From assembly GCA_947594855.1 (NCBI GenBank), contig CANQEL010000009.1:22860-86859 (forward strand): 64,000 nt of DNA, given 5' to 3'. The notes beneath the pieces were generated by a model. It saw only the letters and a program-made list of their open reading frames with translations, had not been told where the DNA came from and made no database searches. Position numbers and translations under genes: made by a program. Numbering within the stretch: the first letter of the stretch is position 1; each line of letters opens with the position of its first letter. This document shows, piece by piece, positions 45,397 through 54,755 of this stretch. Origin of the DNA: an uncultured Lachnospiraceae bacterium (GTDB taxonomy: Bacteria; Bacillota; Clostridia; Lachnospirales; Lachnospiraceae).

Positions 45397-46957
45397 AAGC
45401 AGGTTCAGCAGTAGCAGTAACTATTCCGCTTTCCATTTCAGCTTCTGTCATACCCTCTATCACTATCGTTGCAACGCTGTGCGCAGGTATCTCATAGCAC
45501 TGCAGTTCATCAAGACTTCCGCTTTCCGTATAGAACTCTTCTGTATTTTCTCCATTCTGATAATTGGTAAGTATTACTTTACTGTTATCAATATGATAAT
45601 CAGCAAACTGATACTGCAGTTTTTTCGCATCATCAGTATCATTTACAGTTACCATAACAAGCTTATCCTTATCAGGTGAAAGATATGCGGTGCACGAAAG
45701 GTCGTCAAGTTCTTTCCGCACAACAGACAATTCAGCCTCGCTGTCATTTTTATCTTCATCACTTTCAGCATGTACCTTAGTATCAATACGTATATACCCC
45801 GGAAGTATATATTCCGAAAAATGCCTCATTGAATAATACTTTTCTCCAATTATATAACCATGCTCATGATCCCATGTTTCCTCGTCAGTTCCGGCATCCA
45901 TACCGATAAGGTTATCCATTTCTTTCTGTCCTGAATTACTCCATACCCCGCCCCAGAAAATATAGCAGTTAAGATTCTCATACTGCATTGAATTCTGTAT
46001 TATCTGGACAGTATCCATGAAATCACCCTCATAGTATTCTGTCTGCCACTTGGAAAGTTCAGGATATCTTTTTGCAATTGAATTAAACTCAAGGTTATAT
46101 GTATACGGTTTACTCTTGGTTGCTCCAACATACAAATGATGTCCTATACCATACAGACTTTCAGGATTATTTTCAAGTATCGGATCAATATAGTTTGACA
46201 ATGAACTGATTTTAAATGACATTGTTTCAGGAGCAAGCATTTTGGGCGGATTCTCAAGTTTCTGGCAAGCCTGGTATACGGCATCAAACGACTTCTGGTA
46301 CGAAGCCGCCTTGCCTGATTCCTTAGGGTCAAATGAGCAGCTTTCATATGCGGCAACAAAATCCGGTTCATTCTGTATACTAAGATAATCAACCGGAACA
46401 CCGGCATTATTATAGGCTTTAATCATCTGATACCAGTATTCTCCATACTTATCATACACATAATTGCCATTTTCGTCTTTGGCAAGCGTTCCTTCACCAT
46501 ATAATGATTCTGAATTTTTCAGATACGGAGCAGGCGACCAGGAACTCATAAGAACTTTTGGAGTAATGCCAAGTTTTTTCAAACGTTCACAGGCATTTTC
46601 ATAAAAATCACGTTCTATTTTCGGGTCAAATTCAACATTAAAATCTTCCTCGCTCTCCGGTTTGTAATCCACTTCCTCGTCATATAGAAATGAATTTTTA
46701 AAACGCAGCACACTTAAATGTGCATCAGAAAACAGCAAATCGTAAACTTCGTCCTTATATTTTGCAAAATATACATAGTTACTGTAATATGTATAACCTG
46801 CTCCAAATCCCTCTATCTCCTGATAGGAAACAGTATTGTCAATGTCTATCTGTGTAGCATCTTTTTCAACTTTTGCGTGTCCTTCGGGTTTTTTGCCACA
46901 CCCTGCAGACACAGATAATACTACAAGAAAAATAATAAGTATCTTTAATTTATTCAT
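45383..46957 (-). CDS. GH30-type glycoside hydrolase, lipoprotein
   Basis: A 524-residue secreted enzyme. The signal peptide ends in VSVSAGCGKK, a lipobox with Cys at residue 20. The catalytic barrel matches GH30: the start of the domain SYQEIEGFGAGYTYYSN, the acid/base Glu in LSIQNEPDF, and the nucleophile Glu in KWQTEYYEGDF. A C-terminal beta-sandwich with TVNDTDDAKKLQYQ and PAHSVATIVIEG completes the family layout. GH30 members cleave beta-glucosides, xylans or beta-1,6-glycans; I cannot tell which here. It lies alone between unrelated genes, with AGGAGG before ATG 46957. Confidence 0.85.
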   Translation of the reverse strand: MNKLKILIIFLVVLSVSAGCGKKPEGHAKVEKDATQIDIDNTVSYQEIEGFGAGYTYYSNYVYFAKYKDEVYDLLFSDAHLSVLRFKNSFLYDEEVDYKPESEEDFNVEFDPKIERDFYENACERLKKLGITPKVLMSSWSPAPYLKNSESLYGEGTLAKDENGNYVYDKYGEYWYQMIKAYNNAGVPVDYLSIQNEPDFVAAYESCSFDPKESGKAASYQKSFDAVYQACQKLENPPKMLAPETMSFKISSLSNYIDPILENNPESLYGIGHHLYVGATKSKPYTYNLEFNSIAKRYPELSKWQTEYYEGDFMDTVQIIQNSMQYENLNCYIFWGGVWSNSGQKEMDNLIGMDAGTDEETWDHEHGYIIGEKYYSMRHFSEYILPGYIRIDTKVHAESDEDKNDSEAELSVVRKELDDLSCTAYLSPDKDKLVMVTVNDTDDAKKLQYQFADYHIDNSKVILTNYQNGENTEEFYTESGSLDELQCYEIPAHSVATIVIEGMTEAEMESGIVTATAEPASTPQ

Positions 46958-47054
46958 AAGCGCCTCCTACTTCCGTTTTCTGAGCCGTGCTCATTACTTT
47001 TGCAAACAGTATAGCACAGTTTATATTAAAATTCTATAATATCCTTAATAGATA

Positions 47055-47083
47055 TTGTAAAAATTCAGTCTATGTTGTAAAAT
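47055..47083 (+). promoter_or_regulatory. Promoter of pyrBI
   Basis: TTGTAA (47055-47060), 17 bases, TAAAAT (47078-47083). Only 38 bases separate the -10 box from pyrB, so there is no room for a PyrR-type attenuator leader. Confidence 0.6.
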
Positions 47084-47121
47084 ATTCGGGAGCAACATTT
47101 TAAAGATAAGGAGCTTAGCGT

Positions 47122-48063
47122 ATGAAACATCTTATTACCCCTCTTGATCTAAATATTCACGAACTTGATGATTTGCTGACTCTCGCCGGAAAGATATACC
47201 GAAACAGAGAGCGATACAAAAAAGTATGTGAAGGCAAAAAACTGGCCTCGCTATTTTATGAACCGAGTACACGTACCCGTCTGAGTTTTGAAGCAGCAAT
47301 GATGAATTTGGGCGGCAATGTACTCGGTTTTTCTTCTGCAGATTCAAGTTCTGTTGCAAAAGGCGAAAGCATTGCCGATACAATCCGCGTAATATCCTAT
47401 TATGCTGATATATGTACAATGAGGCATCCAAAAGAAGGCGCGCCCCTTGTGGCATCAATGTACTCCGGTATCCCAATTATCAATGCGGGTGACGGCGGTC
47501 ATAACCATCCAACCCAGACACTTACTGATTTGCTGACGATAAAAGAACTTAAAGGAGACCTGAACAATCTTACCATAGGAGTATGCGGCGACTTAAAATT
47601 CGGCCGTACCGTACATTCCCTTATTAACGCAATGGTAAGATATGAAAATATAAAATTTGTTATGATATCTCCTCCTGAACTTAAAATACCAGATTATCTC
47701 AGAAAAGAAACACTGGATGCAGGAAATATTCCATATCTGGAAACATCAGATTTTGAAAGCGTCATGCCTGAACTTGACATACTGTATATGACAAGGGTAC
47801 AGCGTGAAAGATTCTTTAATGAAGAAGACTACATACGGCTTAAAGACAGCTTTATCCTTGATAACAATAAACTTAAAAACGCCAGAAAGGACATGCTTAT
47901 TCTTCATCCTCTTCCACGTGTCAATGAAATATCCACAGAAGTGGATTCTGACCCGCGCGCAGTATATTTTAAGCAGGCACAATATGGCGTATATCTTAGA
48001 ATGGCACTAATTATGAAATTACTTGAGATACCTGACCCGTATCAGAAGGAGGAATTATGTTAA
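47122..48063 (+). CDS. pyrB: Aspartate carbamoyltransferase catalytic subunit PyrB
   Basis: A 313-residue ATCase catalytic chain, joining carbamoyl phosphate to aspartate in pyrimidine synthesis. The carbamoyl phosphate site [15 protein letters not shown] is at about residues 51-65, [12 protein letters not shown] and [20 protein letters not shown] follow. Its stop overlaps the start of pyrI by seven bases, giving a coupled pair as in enteric bacteria. AAGGAG lies before ATG 47122. Confidence 0.97.
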   Translation: MKHLITPLDLNIHELDDLLTLAGKIYRNRERYKKVCEGKKLASLFYEPSTRTRLSFEAAMMNLGGNVLGFSSADSSSVAKGESIADTIRVISYYADICTMRHPKEGAPLVASMYSGIPIINAGDGGHNHPTQTLTDLLTIKELKGDLNNLTIGVCGDLKFGRTVHSLINAMVRYENIKFVMISPPELKIPDYLRKETLDAGNIPYLETSDFESVMPELDILYMTRVQRERFFNEEDYIRLKDSFILDNNKLKNARKDMLILHPLPRVNEISTEVDSDPRAVYFKQAQYGVYLRMALIMKLLEIPDPYQKEELC

Positions 48064-48491
48064 ATATCGGTGGCCTTCATGAAGGCGTTGTAATAGACCA
48101 TATAAAAGCCGGCGGCGCAATGCAGATATACAATTATCTAAACCTCGAAAAGATTGATTCCAGCGTCGCAATCATTAAAAATGCAAAAAGCAATAAGATG
48201 GGGAAAAAAGATATAATAAAAATAGAAGGTCCGATTACCGTAGACCTTGACCTTCTTGCCGTGCTTGACGACGATATAACACTAAATTATATAGAAAATG
48301 ACGTTATTGTAAAAAAACGCCACCCTAATCTTCCTGAAACGGTAACTAACATCATAAAATGTAAAAATCCCCGCTGCGTCACATCTTCATCTTCGGAGCG
48401 TGGACTTGCACATACGTTTAGACTTACCGACCGCAAAAACCGCATTTACAGATGTATTTACTGTGAACAGAAATTCAAGGGACAGTTATAA
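48057..48491 (+). CDS. pyrI: Aspartate carbamoyltransferase regulatory subunit PyrI
   Basis: A 144-residue regulatory chain that confers allosteric control by nucleotides. The N-terminal nucleotide-binding part has [19 protein letters not shown] and [15 protein letters not shown]. The zinc domain has four cysteines, CKNPRC and CIYCEQKF. Its presence means this ATCase is a CTP/ATP-regulated heteromer rather than the unregulated trimer of Bacillus. Confidence 0.96.
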   Translation: MLNIGGLHEGVVIDHIKAGGAMQIYNYLNLEKIDSSVAIIKNAKSNKMGKKDIIKIEGPITVDLDLLAVLDDDITLNYIENDVIVKKRHPNLPETVTNIIKCKNPRCVTSSSSERGLAHTFRLTDRKNRIYRCIYCEQKFKGQL

Positions 48492-48550
48492 CCTATATAT
48501 AAAACCGCATATCAATTATTTCCCTACAGTATATTTACGCTATTCCTATA

Positions 48551-48600
48551 ATAGCCGTCGCTATTTAATGGTATAATATCCATCAAATAGTGACGGCTAT
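48551..48600. terminator. 50-bp near-perfect inverted repeat between pyrI and the secreted protein cluster
   Basis: ATAGCCGTCGCTATTT (48551-48566) pairs with AAATAGTGACGGCTAT (48585-48600), with a single G-T wobble. The loop contains ATGG and CCAT, which extend the fold. It lies between convergent genes, so it probably stops transcription from both sides, but it has no T run on either strand; a repeated palindromic element is the alternative. Confidence 0.55.
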
Positions 48601-48619
48601 CTAAATTCCTAGTCATATG

Positions 48620-49333
48620 TTACTTTGTATTTTCTGCATGTACATTAATACCCATGCACCCTAGCGACTGATTTTCAATTGGACTATATGGCCAGTAATC
48701 ATAAACAACATCCACGATATCACCTATTTTAACATCTGAATATTTCATTTCCGTACCTTCAATAAAGTTATCATCAAGTCCCGCATTACCACCTTTTACG
48801 TTTACCCTGCCGTCATAAACAACTTTTACTGAATAGCCACGCTCTAAATATAAAGACTTTCCGGCATCATTTGATATCTCTATAAAATTTTTTCCCTTAT
48901 CTGATACATAATAATCATAAAATACAGAATAGTTCTGTACACCTAAAACCATTTGTTCAGTCTGGTTCGGGTCAGGGGTGGTATACGCAGCCGGTATATA
49001 TGGTGAAGTCTGGGATTCTTTCTCTTTTACAACTATTATGCAGCTGTATTTTTTTCTGTCTGCTTTTGCCGTTATAACGGCTCTGCCTTTACTTACTGCA
49101 GTAACTACTCCTTTTTTCCCTACTTTTGCAATTTCCGGATTTGATGACTTCCATGTGATTTTTTTCTTAAATCCTTTTAGTTTTAATTTGTAATGCTCAG
49201 ACATTATCATTGGCAGTCTTTTTTTGTTAATACGTACTTTCGCCTCTGTATTTACAGATACTGCAGAGCATATTGGCATAAGTAACGCAAGTATCATAAG
49301 TATAAGCGCGGTTCTTTTGATTTTTGTTTTCAT
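48620..49333 (-). CDS. Secreted protein with Big_2-like Ig module and a beta-rich C-terminal domain
   Basis: A 237-residue secreted protein. A signal peptide (about 1-30) is followed by a Big_2-like bacterial Ig module at about 33-101, with KKKITWKSSNPEIAKVG and VTAVSKGRAVITAKADRKKY as the core. After a Thr/Pro linker comes a domain of about 110 residues (NYSVFYDYYVSDKGKNFIEI, VKVVYDGRVNVKGGNAGLDD, VKIGDIVDVVYDYWP), possibly an OB-like barrel. Function unknown; likely at the cell surface. It is the last of five secreted-protein genes on this strand. Confidence 0.8.
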   Translation of the reverse strand: MKTKIKRTALILMILALLMPICSAVSVNTEAKVRINKKRLPMIMSEHYKLKLKGFKKKITWKSSNPEIAKVGKKGVVTAVSKGRAVITAKADRKKYSCIIVVKEKESQTSPYIPAAYTTPDPNQTEQMVLGVQNYSVFYDYYVSDKGKNFIEISNDAGKSLYLERGYSVKVVYDGRVNVKGGNAGLDDNFIEGTEMKYSDVKIGDIVDVVYDYWPYSPIENQSLGCMGINVHAENTK

Positions 49334-49369
49334 ATAATATCCTCCCTTTTTCTTTGTAATATTTAACTG

Positions 49370-51016
49370 TTAATATATAAGTTTTATTTTTTTATACAGC
49401 GTCTCTCGCGACCAGCCATCGTCTCCGATACTGACGCTCCTTCGCAGATATATTTCTGTATCGGATTTGAATACACATCCCATACCGACACTTGACGGAG
49501 TATAGTAATCGTTATACCTGTAAAAAAGCTCTCCCTTATATGTATATTCGCCAAGATATTTTTCGTCCTGTTCCCTGAGCCTTTCCGCCGTATAACCGCT
49601 TCCCTTTTCCATCTTATCGTAAATTGTATCAAAAGCCTTCGTATCAGGATTGTAAACATACAGACCTGCTCCGTTCACGAAATAATTAACGCCGTTTCTG
49701 TATATTCCGTAATCAAAATCCTTTTCCTTATCAAGCTCTACATATGACACAATTGCCATTTTTCTTAGATCTACGGCATAAAATTCTGAAGCAGCGTAAC
49801 CGTCAAGCTGTATAAATGACCATATGCCGTCTCTTATGCTTATATCTCCGAATCCTCCCCCGTTTTCACCAAAGCCTGTATTCGGTTTGATTTCTATGCA
49901 TTTGGTAAGCTTTCCTTTTTTTATATTATAAAAATATATGTTGCCACAATATCTGAATGTGAGCCTGTTCCCATCTAAAAAAGAAATTTCATCAACACTG
50001 GAACTATACTCTATAGATTGGCTGTACTTAGGATTTTCTTCGCATATTCCATATTTTTTTGCTATCAGCCCTTTATAATCTATAAGCTGATACGTGCTGT
50101 TTTTCATATCAATTATGCATATGTAATCTTTATAATCAAAACCCGATTCTTTATTCTTTTCAGTCATGCATTCTATGGCGACTTTATCCCCATGTACGGA
50201 ATATACAGCGTAACCCAGTTCAGGAAAATCCAAAGATATTTTTTTGCCAAGCTCATAGGCTATTTTACATTTCAACGCCTTACCGGATTTCAAGTCTTTT
50301 TTATACATCACATAATAACCTGACATGCCGCCGTTCATGTAAAACTGCGTATTAGCGTCATGATGATCTCCTATATCATCAAAACTGTCCATGCAGCCGT
50401 CATGCTTACGATTAACCGGAAGCCTCTTTTCGTATTTTTTAAACATTCCCTTTAACCGGGTTGATTTCGCTTTTATTCCTTTTATTCCAGCATTCTTCTG
50501 ATATACTTCACGTTTAAGATTATAAAATTTGGTAATATCATAGTATTTTTTGTTTTCATCATATTTGTGCTTTACGTTAAACACCTTTTTGTCTGTTACG
50601 TTTCTGGCTGTTCTGGCGTCTGAAATGAATTCCTTATCCGTCACTTCCTCCATTTTAGGGACGTTATCATATACATTTACTTTGCATGTCAGCACCGTAT
50701 CCTTACCCTCGCCATGCACTACCGCAGTAACAACCGCCTTTCCCTTTTTTTTAGCCTTCACCAAACCGTATCTGCCTTTGAGTTTCGCTATTTTTTCATT
50801 TGATGATTTCCATGTTACATCAATATCGTCGGAAATTTCCTCCCCATTTTCCCTTACATATAACCTTTCTTCCTCTCCCTCATAGATATTCAGTATTTCC
50901 GGCCAAAATCTGTATGTTTTTTCGGTACTTTCTTCTGCGTTCACAATGGACGGTGTAAATAATATGCATAACAGAATTGTCATTATAGGTAACACATACT
51001 TAATATTTGTTTTCAT
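49370..51016 (-). CDS. Large secreted protein with Big_2-like Ig module
   Basis: A 548-residue secreted protein. The signal peptide ends near VNAEES (about residue 28). A Big_2-like module follows (about 33-122) with DDIDVTWKSSNEKIAKLKG and VKAKKKGKAVVTAVV. The remaining 420 residues carry many Tyr/Gly-rich strands such as GKKISLDFPELGYAVYSV, GFDYKDYICIIDMKNSTYQL and GDISIRDGIWSFIQLDGYA, consistent with a beta-propeller-like surface domain, but I do not recognise a named family. AGGGAG precedes ATG 51016. Confidence 0.78.
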   Translation of the reverse strand: MKTNIKYVLPIMTILLCILFTPSIVNAEESTEKTYRFWPEILNIYEGEEERLYVRENGEEISDDIDVTWKSSNEKIAKLKGRYGLVKAKKKGKAVVTAVVHGEGKDTVLTCKVNVYDNVPKMEEVTDKEFISDARTARNVTDKKVFNVKHKYDENKKYYDITKFYNLKREVYQKNAGIKGIKAKSTRLKGMFKKYEKRLPVNRKHDGCMDSFDDIGDHHDANTQFYMNGGMSGYYVMYKKDLKSGKALKCKIAYELGKKISLDFPELGYAVYSVHGDKVAIECMTEKNKESGFDYKDYICIIDMKNSTYQLIDYKGLIAKKYGICEENPKYSQSIEYSSSVDEISFLDGNRLTFRYCGNIYFYNIKKGKLTKCIEIKPNTGFGENGGGFGDISIRDGIWSFIQLDGYAASEFYAVDLRKMAIVSYVELDKEKDFDYGIYRNGVNYFVNGAGLYVYNPDTKAFDTIYDKMEKGSGYTAERLREQDEKYLGEYTYKGELFYRYNDYYTPSSVGMGCVFKSDTEIYLRRSVSIGDDGWSRETLYKKIKLIY

Positions 51017-51052
51017 AAAATCACTCCCTTATTATAACTTTTTGTATTTCAA

Positions 51053-52303
51053 TTATTTTACATATATCTCCCACACAGTCTGTTTAGGGAAAACAACAGT
51101 TTTATTTGTATCAGCCATAAGTTCACCGATATTATACTCCGTTCCCCTTTCCTGTGTCTCATTCTCATATATAGTAACTTTATTCAATTTAACGACATCT
51201 ACTAATTGCAATTCTCCTAAAAATACTCCTTCCTCACCCGTAATACTCTTAAAATTCTGATTATTTTCAGACAATACAATCCTGTTTACCCGTGTCCTTG
51301 AAATATCTAATGAGCGTATATCAGGCAGCAATGAAAGGTCAATCATTGAAATATTGCTGTCATTTAACGCCATTACTCTAATCTGTTTATTATCAATTAC
51401 CAGATTATCAGTTTTGATATTTGACAATTCCAACCTTTTAAGTTTTTTTAACATTGAAACATCTATGTTTTCCAGAGGTGCATCAATATTACAAACCTTT
51501 AATTTTTCATTACATTCCAAATTTATAGCAGTTAAATCAGCTTCTATTTCTAATAGTTCAAGTTTTTTGGCGCCGCTTACATCAATAACGCTGCAGACGT
51601 CTGAATAAAATCTTATTTCTTTAAGCTGTTTATTCTTTTTAAAATCAATTTTTTTAATAGGAGCTTTTATATTTACTTTTTTTAATTTTTTATTGTTCTT
51701 AAAATTAATTTCCGTTATTTCGCCATAATAAGTAAAATCTTCAAGCTCTTTTAATTTTGCAACAGCAACCCTTTTTATATCTGCATCATCTACGGAAAGT
51801 GTCTTTAATTTCGTATTGCAGCGAAAATCACCTTTATATTTCACATCAGAGTTACTTATAACCAGATTTTCTATCGATTTTAGCTTATCACATAACAATC
51901 TTTCTTTTTTCATCTTACAATCATACATTAATGAAACAGACTTTAGTTTTGGCAGCTTGTATATATTAAAGTTTTTTATTTCTATTCTTTCAAGCTCAAT
52001 TTTCTCCAGACAAGTTAAATACTCAATTCCACGGAAATCTATTTTTTTACGCTTTTTGCTTTCATACGCCGAATATACCAATACCTTAGTCTTCTTTATT
52101 TCAGACTGTGAGAGAATCCCGTCATTATTTATATCAATTTTACCTGTATGGATATTCCCGTGCTTAATCAGGCTTATCATATCAGCTGAAAAATGTTTAT
52201 TGTCAATTCTTATGTTCCCTGCCGCATGTACTGATCCCATACCAATCAATATTCCGATACCGGCTATTAATATAGACATTAATAATTTTCTATAATATTT
52301 CAT
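51053..52303 (-). CDS. Secreted EF-hand and leucine-rich repeat protein
   Basis: A 416-residue secreted protein. After the signal peptide (MKYYRKLLMSILIAGIGILI) comes one EF-hand-like calcium loop, D-I-N-N-D-G-I-L-S-Q-S-E, as in dockerins. About 12 short leucine-rich-type repeats follow with pattern Leu-Lys-x-Leu then Ile-x-x-Ile/Val-Asp (LKSIENLVISNSDVKYKG, LEDFTYYGEITEINFKNNKK, LKRLELSNIKTDNLVIDN). The start at ATG 52303 has GGGGAGG 11 bases upstream. The frame is open for 31 more codons to another ATG with its own GGGAGG, see findings. Confidence 0.8.
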   Translation of the reverse strand: MKYYRKLLMSILIAGIGILIGMGSVHAAGNIRIDNKHFSADMISLIKHGNIHTGKIDINNDGILSQSEIKKTKVLVYSAYESKKRKKIDFRGIEYLTCLEKIELERIEIKNFNIYKLPKLKSVSLMYDCKMKKERLLCDKLKSIENLVISNSDVKYKGDFRCNTKLKTLSVDDADIKRVAVAKLKELEDFTYYGEITEINFKNNKKLKKVNIKAPIKKIDFKKNKQLKEIRFYSDVCSVIDVSGAKKLELLEIEADLTAINLECNEKLKVCNIDAPLENIDVSMLKKLKRLELSNIKTDNLVIDNKQIRVMALNDSNISMIDLSLLPDIRSLDISRTRVNRIVLSENNQNFKSITGEEGVFLGELQLVDVVKLNKVTIYENETQERGTEYNIGELMADTNKTVVFPKQTVWEIYVK

Positions 52304-52524
52304 AATATTTACCCCCTCCCCTATAATCTGAGTATGCGCCCCGCATAATAAAAATACTGCCATTAGATTTGCTATGATTTTTTTCATTTTAAACATCCTC
52401 CCATAATTATATTAACCATATATTAACAAAAAAATTTCTATTGTGTGTGTTAATACCATGCTATTATCGTGTCAATAATATGGGAGTTTTATAAAAAAAA
52501 TGTCATAACTATGGTGTTTTAAAA

Positions 52525-53196
52525 TCAAGTAGCAGAAGCCGTCTGTCCTTGGTTGTAGCCAAGCCAATATGGTCTTATGTTTTCAAAATCATAAGTAAGC
52601 ATATTGCCTTCCCTGGTTTCTTTAACATTTTTAAAATCAGAACTATATACATATACCAATCTATCACCGATTACAGGGCTCAATTCCGTAATCCTGCTAT
52701 TCTCTGTTTTAAGTTTTAATATCTCTATACCGTTGCTAATATATCTTTGGTTTGGAAGTTCAATTGCTTTTCCGTACACATATGAATATTTGTCATCTAT
52801 CCTGTCTATATGGTCAAATATCACATGTATAGAGCCTGTCATGCAAGGCTCGAATGGATATTTTTCATCTGCTGCGTTATTAACTTTAACCTTACATACT
52901 GCCTTTATCTTTTTGTCCTTCTTAGCCGATACTGTTATTCTGACAGTTCCGGCTTTTTTAGCCTTTACCATTCCCTCATTATTAACCGTTGCTATCTTTT
53001 TACTGCTTGATTTCCATTTTACCTTTAGGTCTGTTTTTACCTTGATCTTTTTCTTTTCTCCGATGCGGAGCGTTACCTCTTTTGTATTAAGCTTTATCTT
53101 TTTTGTATCTGCCCTGCTGTTATCTGCCGCAGAAATGCTCAGAATGCTTATAAAAAACATTAGCAAAATAACTGCTGCTAATTTTAATTTTCTCAT
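52525..53196 (-). CDS. Secreted Big_2 module paralogue 1
   Basis: A 223-residue secreted protein, one of three tandem paralogues. Signal peptide 1-29, then the conserved Big_2-like module at about 32-108 with KVKWKSSSKKIATVNNEG and VKAKKAGTVRITVSAKKD. The C-terminal domain (about 115-223) is distinct from its neighbours, with HVIFDHIDRIDDKYSYVYG and VIGDRLVYVYSSDFKNV. I know no function for it. AGGGAG precedes ATG 53196. Confidence 0.8.
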   Translation of the reverse strand: MRKLKLAAVILLMFFISILSISAADNSRADTKKIKLNTKEVTLRIGEKKKIKVKTDLKVKWKSSSKKIATVNNEGMVKAKKAGTVRITVSAKKDKKIKAVCKVKVNNAADEKYPFEPCMTGSIHVIFDHIDRIDDKYSYVYGKAIELPNQRYISNGIEILKLKTENSRITELSPVIGDRLVYVYSSDFKNVKETREGNMLTYDFENIRPYWLGYNQGQTASAT

Positions 53197-53220
53197 TTAA
53201 ATCTCCCTTATGCTCTAAAA

Positions 53221-54015
53221 TTATTTAGTTGGCATAATTGCAGAGGAGTGAACGTCAGAACTGTTTACATACATATGTCCATGCCCCAACAAACAATACT
53301 TCACAGCATCTTCAATGATATATACATCTCCCTCTATATACATCTTAGCTCCAACAGGTCTATAAAAATGAACCCTATCTCCTTCCTTAAATATACCATC
53401 TACCTCTACAATATCTTGTTTTTTTACTGTTATTCTCCAGTACTTAATACTTTTATCAACATTTTTCCAGTAATTATGATTATATGCACTACAGCCCTCT
53501 TTCCAAAGTTCTGATTCATCATCTCTTGTCAGATATACATAATATGCTTTTTCATCTGCATCAGTAATTCTGTCAATTAAAAATCCATCTTGCAAAATAA
53601 TAGTTCCGCCGTTTTTTTCATCTAGCGGGGAACGGCTTGGATCAGCTGTATTAACCGGTGGATTTTCATTACCTTTTTGTTCTCCTTTATTCTTTGTTTC
53701 AACCTTAACCCGGCATACTGACTGTATACTTTTGCAATTCCTGGCATATGCCGTTATTTTTGCAGTTCCGGTTTTTTTAGCCTTTACCAGCCCTTTATTA
53801 TTAACCGTCGCTATCTTTTTGCTGCTTGATTTCCATTTTACCTTTAGGTCTGTTTTTGCTTTAAGCTTCTTCTTTTCGCCGATTTTAAGTGTTATCTTTT
53901 TTGCATTAAGCGTTATCTTCTTTGCAGCTGCCTTACTGCTGTTTGCCGTGGAAATGCTCAAAATGCTTACAAGAAGCATTAGCGAAATAACTGTGATTAA
54001 TTTTAATTTTTTAAT
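53221..54015 (-). CDS. Secreted Big_2 module paralogue 2, apparent ATT start
   Basis: A secreted paralogue. In frame with the conserved module, the sequence runs back to ATT at 54015, giving I/M-KKLKLITVISLML, equivalent to the MRKLKL and MRKLRF starts of its sisters, with GGGGGG six bases before the ATT. The first ATG (53979) is 12 codons further in, has no ribosome binding site, and would remove the basic start of the signal peptide. The module at about 40-115 has KVKWKSSSKKIATVNNKG. The C-terminal half, with ITDADEKAYYVYLTRDDE and KEGDRVHFYRPVGAKMY, is unlike its neighbours. It uses ATT poorly or is a gene losing expression. Confidence 0.72.
   Translation of the reverse strand: MKKLKLITVISLMLLVSILSISTANSSKAAAKKITLNAKKITLKIGEKKKLKAKTDLKVKWKSSSKKIATVNNKGLVKAKKTGTAKITAYARNCKSIQSVCRVKVETKNKGEQKGNENPPVNTADPSRSPLDEKNGGTIILQDGFLIDRITDADEKAYYVYLTRDDESELWKEGCSAYNHNYWKNVDKSIKYWRITVKKQDIVEVDGIFKEGDRVHFYRPVGAKMYIEGDVYIIEDAVKYCLLGHGHMYVNSSDVHSSAIMPTK
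53858..53945. repeat. 88-bp direct repeat, copy A (identical to 54601-54688)
   Basis: I compared this stretch with 54601-54688 base by base and found no difference. It covers the codons for the end of the signal peptide and the first half of the Big_2 module of paralogue 2. The spacing of the two copies is 743 bases. It indicates recent duplication or gene conversion. Confidence 0.95.
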
Positions 54016-54068
54016 ATAAATCCCCCCTCTGCTTTAAAATTATTGAAAACCATTTTTTATTAGTCCAT

Positions 54069-54755
54069 TTACTGTTTGCTTATTTTAGGGAAATTTGTAA
54101 TATACATGACATCATCTTTAGTTTCAAATTGACTCATTCCAAAGGTATTGCTAATAAATACAGTATCACCAACAGCTAATCCGGCAATTCCTGATATATC
54201 TGCATCCGTTTCAACATAATTTATATCTGTCGGAATACCGGAATTATCTTCTTTTGTACTTTGTAATCGAATAGCGGCTATTCCGTCTGTTTTTGATGTA
54301 ATACTTATTATTTTCAAATTAGTTATTAACCAGTAATTACCCGGAGCCGGTCTGTTTGCATCATTTATCTGCACAACTTTACCATCTTTGTGGAGAGTAT
54401 CAGCATCAGTATTATCAACTTGTTCCGTATTATTCATTTCTTTCACAATAACCTTACATACTGTTTTTATATTTTTGTCTTTCCTAGCCGATACCGTTAT
54501 TCTGACAATTCCGGCTTTTTTAGCCTTTACAATTCCCTTATTATTAACCGTTGCTATCTTTTTGTTGCCTGATTTCCATTTTACCTTTAGGTCTGTTTTC
54601 GCTTTAAGCTTCTTCTTTTCGCCGATTTTAAGTGTTATCTTTTTTGCATTAAGCGTTATCTTCTTTGCAGCTGCCTTACTGCTGTTTGTCGTGGAAATGC
54701 TTGAAATGCTTATAAAAAGCATTAGCGAAATAACTGAAAATCTTAGTTTTCTCAT
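54069..54755 (-). CDS. Secreted Big_2 module paralogue 3
   Basis: A 228-residue secreted protein with a signal peptide, then the Big_2-like module with KVKWKSGNKKIATVNNKG and VKAKKAGIVRITVSARKD at about 57-95. The C-terminal module (about 120-228) has NYWLITNLKIISITSKTDGI and ISGIAGLAVGDTVFISN. The VGDTVFI pattern resembles OB-like barrels. It is the first of the three tandem paralogues and has GGAGGG before ATG 54755. Confidence 0.8.
   Translation of the reverse strand: MRKLRFSVISLMLFISISSISTTNSSKAAAKKITLNAKKITLKIGEKKKLKAKTDLKVKWKSGNKKIATVNNKGIVKAKKAGIVRITVSARKDKNIKTVCKVIVKEMNNTEQVDNTDADTLHKDGKVVQINDANRPAPGNYWLITNLKIISITSKTDGIAAIRLQSTKEDNSGIPTDINYVETDADISGIAGLAVGDTVFISNTFGMSQFETKDDVMYITNFPKISKQ
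54601..54688. repeat. 88-bp direct repeat, copy B
   Basis: Identical to 53858-53945. It lies at the same relative place of paralogue 3 (end of signal peptide into the Big_2 module). Flanking bases on both sides also stay very similar with scattered differences. Confidence 0.95.

Noticed and set aside
46958..47121. PyrR or other attenuator leader for pyrBI
   Set aside because: The promoter lies only about 38 bases before pyrB, leaving no room for an RNA leader structure.
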